DNA of 7,491 bases from the NCBI GenBank assembly GCA_023406715.1, contig JAEXVC010000080.1, positions 1 to 7,491 on the forward strand, read 5' to 3'. The stretch's first letter is position 1, and every line of letters begins with the position of its first letter. The notes below the pieces were generated by a model that was not told where the DNA came from, ran no database searches, and saw only the letters and a list, made by a program, of their open reading frames with translations. This document shows, piece after piece, positions 5,667 to 7,491 of this stretch. Origin of the DNA: Bacteroidota bacterium. Its GTDB lineage: Bacteria; Bacteroidota; Bacteroidia; Bacteroidales; Tenuifilaceae. Made by a program: the position numbers and the translations under genes.

Positions 5667-6773
5667 ATGAGTTTGAATGTTGATGGGGTAATGCAAATTT
5701 TGCAGAAAGTAATTCACCCCGAAACAGGCAAGGATATAGTAACCATGGAAATGGTTCAAGGTTTGGAAGTTGATAGGAGTAAGGTTGTATTTACACTTCA
5801 ACTTACCAAAAAGAACGATCCATTTGCCTCATCCATTAAAAAATCGGCCACAAAGGCTTTAATCGATGAGTTTGGAGCAGATTTGCAGGTTGATATTACC
5901 ATTATGGCCGATGTAACCCCAAAAGTTTCGCCCTTAAAGGAGAAGGCCTCTGTTAGTAAGGTTAAAAATATTATTGCCGTTGCCTCGGGCAAGGGTGGTG
6001 TTGGAAAATCTACAGTTGCGGTGAACCTAGCAGTTGCCGTTGCAAAAACTGGCGCAAAGGTTGGGTTGATTGATGCTGATATTTACGGCCCGTCAATACC
6101 AAAGATGTTCAACCTAGAGCATGCTAGACCAGAGGTTAAAAAGGAGGATGGACTAGATTTAATTATTCCAGCAGAGAACTACGGAGTAAAACTACTCTCA
6201 ATTGGTTTCTTTGTTGACCCAAACAACGCACTTATATGGCGAGGACCAATGGCAACTAGTGCATTAAAACAGTTGATTCATCAAGGTGCATGGGGTGAGT
6301 TGGATTATTTGTTTATTGACATGCCTCCTGGCACAAGCGATATTCACCTTACTTTAGTTCAGGAATTATCCATAACAGGGGCGGTTATTGTAAGCACTCC
6401 ACAGGAGGTTGCCTTAGCCGATGCAGTAAAGGGAATAAGTATGTTTACAAGCGAAAATATTAAGGTTCCAGTTCTTGGTTTAGTTGAGAATATGGCTTGG
6501 TTTACACCCGAGGAACTTCCAAATAACAAGTACTACATCTTTGGAAAAGAGGGTTGTAAAAAGTTAGCCGAACGTATGAAATTGCCCTTGCTGGGTCAAA
6601 TTCCAATAGTACAAAGTATCCGCGAAGGTGGCGATTACGGCGAGCCTGTTGCGCTACACACCTCAATTGTTGCCGAGGCTTTCGATAAACTGGCTAACAA
6701 CGTAATGGAACAGGTTACAATTCGAAACAGAAACCTTCCACCAACAAGTATCGTAAACATTCAACATAAATAA
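5667..6773 (+). CDS. mrp: Mrp/NBP35 (ApbC-type) P-loop ATPase, iron-sulfur cluster carrier
   Basis: The 368-residue protein has an N-terminal MIP18 (DUF59) domain (about 5-85) and a C-terminal ParA/MinD-like ATPase domain. The deviant Walker A is GKGGVGKST (108-116), the switch I Asp region LIDADIYGPS (134-143), and Walker B with the following signature FIDMPPGTSD (216-225). Members of this family bind and transfer [4Fe-4S] clusters to apoproteins in the cytoplasm. In many of them a C-terminal CxxC bridges a cluster across the dimer; here the corresponding stretch after VENMAW (274-278) reads FTPEELPNNKYYIFGKEG, and the only cysteine in the whole protein is C297. I recall the same feature in other Bacteroidota Mrp proteins, so it is probably lineage-wide rather than a defect. 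The start follows an A-rich leader. A NifU-domain gene follows after 22 bases, supporting an Fe-S role. Confidence 0.94.
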   Translation: MSLNVDGVMQILQKVIHPETGKDIVTMEMVQGLEVDRSKVVFTLQLTKKNDPFASSIKKSATKALIDEFGADLQVDITIMADVTPKVSPLKEKASVSKVKNIIAVASGKGGVGKSTVAVNLAVAVAKTGAKVGLIDADIYGPSIPKMFNLEHARPEVKKEDGLDLIIPAENYGVKLLSIGFFVDPNNALIWRGPMATSALKQLIHQGAWGELDYLFIDMPPGTSDIHLTLVQELSITGAVIVSTPQEVALADAVKGISMFTSENIKVPVLGLVENMAWFTPEELPNNKYYIFGKEGCKKLAERMKLPLLGQIPIVQSIREGGDYGEPVALHTSIVAEAFDKLANNVMEQVTIRNRNLPPTSIVNIQHK

Positions 6774-6795
6774 TTAACCATTAATAATTTACACA

Positions 6796-7047
6796 ATGTC
6801 AGCAAAAGAAGAAATTTTCAAGAAAGTAAGTGTTGCAATTGAAGTTATCCGTCCATTCCTTCAGAACGATGGTGGCGATATTTCTTTGGTAGAAGTAACC
6901 GACGATAATATTGTAAAAGTAAAACTTCATGGTGCATGCGGTAGCTGTCCATACAGCATTATGACTTTGAAGAATGGGGTAGAGCAGGCTATTAAGCGTG
7001 ACGTTCCAGAAATCAAAGAGGTTGTTGCAATCAACTTGAATATGTAA
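6796..7047 (+). CDS. NifU C-terminal-domain Fe-S scaffold/carrier protein
   Basis: This 83-residue protein is a stand-alone NifU C-terminal (Nfu) domain of normal length for the short form. The N-terminal helix leads to RPFLQNDGGDISLVEV (19-34), and the cluster-binding motif is GACGSCPYS (46-54) with C48 and C51. Nfu-type proteins hold a [4Fe-4S] cluster at a homodimer interface through this CxxC and pass it to target enzymes. It lies 22 bases after mrp with no terminator or good promoter between them, so the two are probably one operon: Mrp lacks a CxxC and this partner has one. The gene is followed 23 bases later by a strong terminator. NifU N-terminal (IscU-like) and ferredoxin-like domains are absent, so it is not full-length NifU. 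Confidence 0.95.
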   Translation: MSAKEEIFKKVSVAIEVIRPFLQNDGGDISLVEVTDDNIVKVKLHGACGSCPYSIMTLKNGVEQAIKRDVPEIKEVVAINLNM

Positions 7048-7070
7048 TTTTTAAATACTTTGAAAGTATT

Positions 7071-7098
7071 AGCTCCTAGGAAACTAGGGGCTTTTTTT
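7071..7098 (+). terminator. Rho-independent terminator of the mrp-nifU operon
   Basis: A 9-bp stem is formed by AGCTCCTAG (7071-7079) and CTAGGGGCT (7084-7092), with one U-G wobble, closed by a GAAA (GNRA) tetraloop and followed by a run of seven T (7092-7098). A smaller AT-rich hairpin (AATACT 7054-7059 with AGTATT 7065-7070) stands immediately before it. Confidence 0.92.
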
Positions 7099-7183
7099 AT
7101 CAACTTAAATAACCTATTTGTGTAACATAATCTCAGATTAATAATAACCCTTGGGATAACCATCAAAAAACAATTTAAAAAAC

Positions 7184-7213
7184 TTGACAAATTATTACAT
7201 CGCCGTAACTTTA
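7184..7213 (+). promoter_or_regulatory. Probable promoter of the exported-protein gene at 7241
   Basis: TTG (7184-7186) is followed after 19 bases by TAACTTTA (7206-7213), one mismatch from TAnnTTTG. The predicted start near 7220 gives a leader of about 20 bases before ATG 7241, as for the other promoters in the window. The upstream terminator shows this is a separate transcription unit. Confidence 0.55.
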
Positions 7214-7240
7214 AGTAGTTGTACTCCAAAATCCTAGCCT

Positions 7241-7491
7241 ATGAAAAAGATATTTGTATTTGCCCTGATGTTGATAATTTTCAATGCAGAGGCACAGGAA
7301 ATGGTAACATTAAAATTTGTTCGACCTGCAAAGTTTCAGGGTTCTGCGGCTAAAATAAAAATACAAATTCAGGGGAATGAGTATGTAATAAAAAATGGAG
7401 GAGAAATATCAATAAATGTGCCGTTGGAGTATTATAAAACACCCAGTATCGATTGGCGTTACAGCCTTAGCCAGCCTGCGTCAATATTTTT
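7241..7491 (+). CDS. Exported protein, DUF2846-like, 5' part only
   Basis: The frame opens at ATG 7241 and is still open at the window end (83 codons visible). The N-terminus MKKIFVFALMLIIFNAEA is a typical signal peptide with probable cleavage after Ala18 (AEA/QE); there is no lipobox Cys. The mature start, VTLKFVRPAKFQGSAAKIKI followed by KNGGEISINVP, resembles the opening of DUF2846-type proteins (a strand with an aromatic-x-RP motif, then GSA, then a KNG turn), small beta-rich envelope proteins of unknown function. That match is from memory of the pattern. The gene has its own promoter and is separated from nifU by a terminator, so no functional link to Fe-S assembly is implied. Confidence 0.72.
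   Translation, partial: MKKIFVFALMLIIFNAEAQEMVTLKFVRPAKFQGSAAKIKIQIQGNEYVIKNGGEISINVPLEYYKTPSIDWRYSLSQPASIF

Noticed and set aside
6774..6795. Possible separate promoter for the NifU gene.
   Set aside because: The 22-base gap has no TAnnTTTG box, and operon reading from mrp explains the arrangement.

Overview
The window looks like chromosome of a member of the Bacteroidota, probably Bacteroidales or a close relative. Three observations support this: a gldH gene directly after a RicT (PSP1-family) gene; promoter -7 boxes of the TAnnTTTG type instead of the sigma-70 TATAAT; and A-rich leaders without Shine-Dalgarno sequences. Most of the window is housekeeping DNA. No rRNA, tRNA, CRISPR array, insertion sequence or origin was seen.

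Layout. 1-2320 (+): the 3' end of the clamp-loader delta' gene, then ricT and gldH, which overlap by 8 bases. 2315-2343: a hairpin whose U-tract serves the minus strand. 2349-4278 (-): an accessory pair transcribed toward gldH. It consists of a two-domain lipoprotein with a Gly/Ser/Thr-rich linker and an EExxH motif, then, 4 bases later, a very AT-rich gene for a small exported protein. 4279-4481: a divergent promoter region. 4482-5514 (+): trmB (tRNA m7G46 methyltransferase) overlapping by 26 bases an alkyltransferase-like gene whose active-site Cys is Ala. 5515-5666: intergenic DNA with two short heptad-repeat arrays and the mrp promoter. 5667-7047 (+): mrp and a NifU-domain gene, an Fe-S cluster assembly or transfer pair closed by a strong terminator. 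7241-7491 (+): the start of an exported protein resembling DUF2846, cut by the window edge.

How the genes fit together. Iron-sulfur chemistry recurs: RicT belongs to a family whose Bacillus member sits in a [4Fe-4S]-bearing complex, and Mrp and NifU are Fe-S carriers or scaffolds. This Mrp has only one cysteine and lacks the family's C-terminal CxxC. The predicted promoters give leaders of about 16-22 bases, which helped choose starts, notably GTG 4482 for trmB.

The least ordinary elements are two. First, three arrays of four 7-base units lie in intergenic DNA; two of them occupy the region where the -33 element of the ricT and mrp promoters should be. Second, the minus-strand lipoprotein pair falls from about 63% GC near the lipoprotein start to about 25% at its end and in the companion gene, suggesting a mosaic or transferred module.
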